A stretch of DNA of 7,138 nucleotides from Pseudomonadota bacterium (lineage in GTDB: Bacteria > Pseudomonadota > Gammaproteobacteria > Burkholderiales > Burkholderiaceae). The translations under genes and the position numbers were made by a program. The stretch spans positions 1 to 7,138 of the forward strand of contig CAUJJP010000048.1 of assembly GCA_963205525.1 (NCBI GenBank), given 5' to 3'. Every line of letters begins with the position of its first letter. Positions within the stretch are counted from its first letter, which is position 1. Of the stretch, positions 6,236 through 7,138 are shown in pieces. The notes beneath the pieces are model-generated. The model saw only the letters and a list, made by a program, of their open reading frames with translations, did not search any database and was not told the DNA's origin.

Positions 6236-7015
6236 TCAGCGGTTGAACACCAGCTCCACGCGGTGCTGGGTGGCCTGCGGCAGCGGCTCGAATCGCCACT
6301 GCGCGAGCGCCGAGAGCAGCGCGCGCTGGGTGGCGTGCGAGACCCGGGTCAGCAGCACCGCGTCCTGCACGCTGCCGTCGACGGCGATGCGCAGCTCCGC
6401 GCTCAGCACCTCCTGGCGCTCCAGCTCGTCGAGCATGCGCTGCGACAGCGAGGGCGCGACCTGCTCCAGCAGGCGGGGCCCAGCGGCACGCGGCGCCGCA
6501 GCAGCGCTTGTGGGCGCGGATGCTGGCGCCGCCATCGAGGCCGGCATCGCCAGGGGTGCTGACGGCGATGCCGCCAGCGGTGCCGGCTCCGGTGCCGGCA
6601 CGGGTGTCGGCTCTGGTGTCGAGGCAACCTCGGCCGGCGGCGCGGACGCCGTCGGCGACGTGGCGACCAAGGGGGTCGACGGCAGCGGTTCGGGCGCGAA
6701 CCGGGATGTCGGCACCGGGCCAGGCGCAGCCGCGGGTTCGCGCAACGGCACCGGCGCAGGCTCCGGTGCCGGCGCACGTGCCGGCTCGCGCGCCGCGGCG
6801 ACCGCCGGCCGCGCGGGTGGCGCCGCGCCAGCGCTGGCGGCATTCGTGGCTGGCAGCGCGCGCCGCAGGCTGATTCTCGCGGCGTCGAGGATGCGCTTGA
6901 GCGGGGCGTCCGCCTGTTGGCGCGCACGCGTCATGGCCGCGTCTTCATCGGTCTGCGCCAGCGCGCTCACGACGAGCAGGCCAGGCAGCACGCACAGCAG
7001 CAGTTGCACACGCAT
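6236..7015 (-). CDS. exported Pro/Ala-rich protein with TonB-like C-terminus
   Basis: This 259-aa protein has four parts. Residues 1-20 are a hydrophobic leader ending SALA/QT, which reads as a cleavable signal peptide. Residues 21-55 form a short charged, probably helical segment (DEDAAMTRARQQADAPLKR). Residues about 56-180 are Ala/Pro-rich with EPAPVP-type repeats, which should be extended and span the periplasm. Residues about 182-259 resemble a TonB C-terminal domain: VDGSVQDAVLLTRVS, then a helix, then WRFEPLPQ and a final VELVFNR strand. TonB proteins pass proton-motive energy to outer-membrane receptors and normally keep an uncleaved N-terminal anchor. This leader is short and could be cleaved, so an energy-transducing role is uncertain and a structural or peptidoglycan-side role is possible. 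The ATG is well supported by GAGAGGT (7021-7027 on the plus strand) with a 5-base spacer. No exbB or exbD gene is in the window. Confidence 0.8.
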   Translation of the reverse strand: MRVQLLLCVLPGLLVVSALAQTDEDAAMTRARQQADAPLKRILDAARISLRRALPATNAASAGAAPPARPAVAAAREPARAPAPEPAPVPLREPAAAPGPVPTSRFAPEPLPSTPLVATSPTASAPPAEVASTPEPTPVPAPEPAPLAASPSAPLAMPASMAAPASAPTSAAAAPRAAGPRLLEQVAPSLSQRMLDELERQEVLSAELRIAVDGSVQDAVLLTRVSHATQRALLSALAQWRFEPLPQATQHRVELVFNR

Positions 7016-7138
7016 GCGACACCTCTCGGGCAGGCTGCCCGCCGACGGCGGCGACCGGCCTCGTCTCGGCCACGAAGCGGCGCCGCGGGCAGCGGCACCG
7101 CCGGGTGCTCGCCGGTCCAGCAGGAGCGGGCGCAGCGC
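7016..7138. other. unassigned right edge upstream of the TonB-like gene
   Basis: These 123 bases hold the ribosome-binding site of the minus-strand gene and, overlapping it by one base, a short inverted repeat (7027-7041, CGGGCAG and CTGCCCG around one G). No stop codon occurs in any frame on either strand. It could therefore be the end of a neighbouring gene cut by the window or simply GC-rich spacer. No protein motif is recognisable. Confidence 0.4.

Overview
The window is very GC-rich chromosomal DNA. It carries housekeeping genes (mutS, serB), a PAS-GGDEF signalling gene, a CsgG-family lipoprotein gene and a TonB-like periplasmic protein gene. MutS and SerB are clearly of proteobacterial type. 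The best guess is a gammaproteobacterium of the Xanthomonadales/Lysobacterales group. That rests on base composition, protein style and a run of degenerate 'CGAATCC'-like heptads, and is inference only. There is no sign of a phage, insertion sequence, CRISPR array, tRNA or rRNA.

Layout, left to right. Bases 1-180 are intergenic and hold three close-packed palindromes. Next come two co-oriented plus-strand genes for the cell envelope: a 130-aa secreted protein of unknown function (181-573), and a 320-aa CsgG/HfaB-like outer-membrane lipoprotein (660-1622) with an Ala/Pro/Lys-rich tail. Between the CsgG gene and a convergent minus-strand diguanylate cyclase (1736-2659) lie a strong hairpin and an 11-bp tandem repeat that runs into the cyclase stop codon. 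The cyclase diverges from mutS (2843-5455, probable TTG start) across a 183-base region containing a 16-base near-palindrome and a small AT-rich island. serB (5489-6205) follows mutS after 33 bases and has its own promoter-like -10 box set so close to the ATG that its mRNA may be leaderless. serB converges on a minus-strand gene (6236-7015) for an exported, Pro/Ala-rich protein with a TonB-like C-terminus. The last 123 bases are unassigned.

Functionally, MutS (mismatch repair) and SerB (last step of L-serine synthesis) are unrelated housekeeping functions that happen to be adjacent. The cyclase makes c-di-GMP, which commonly governs biofilm and surface matrix. The secreted protein/CsgG pair looks like a small envelope or secretion module, and it is the least characterised part of the window. 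A functional link between that pair and the cyclase is only suggested by proximity. Many long open frames on the opposite strands are by-products of high GC and are not annotated.
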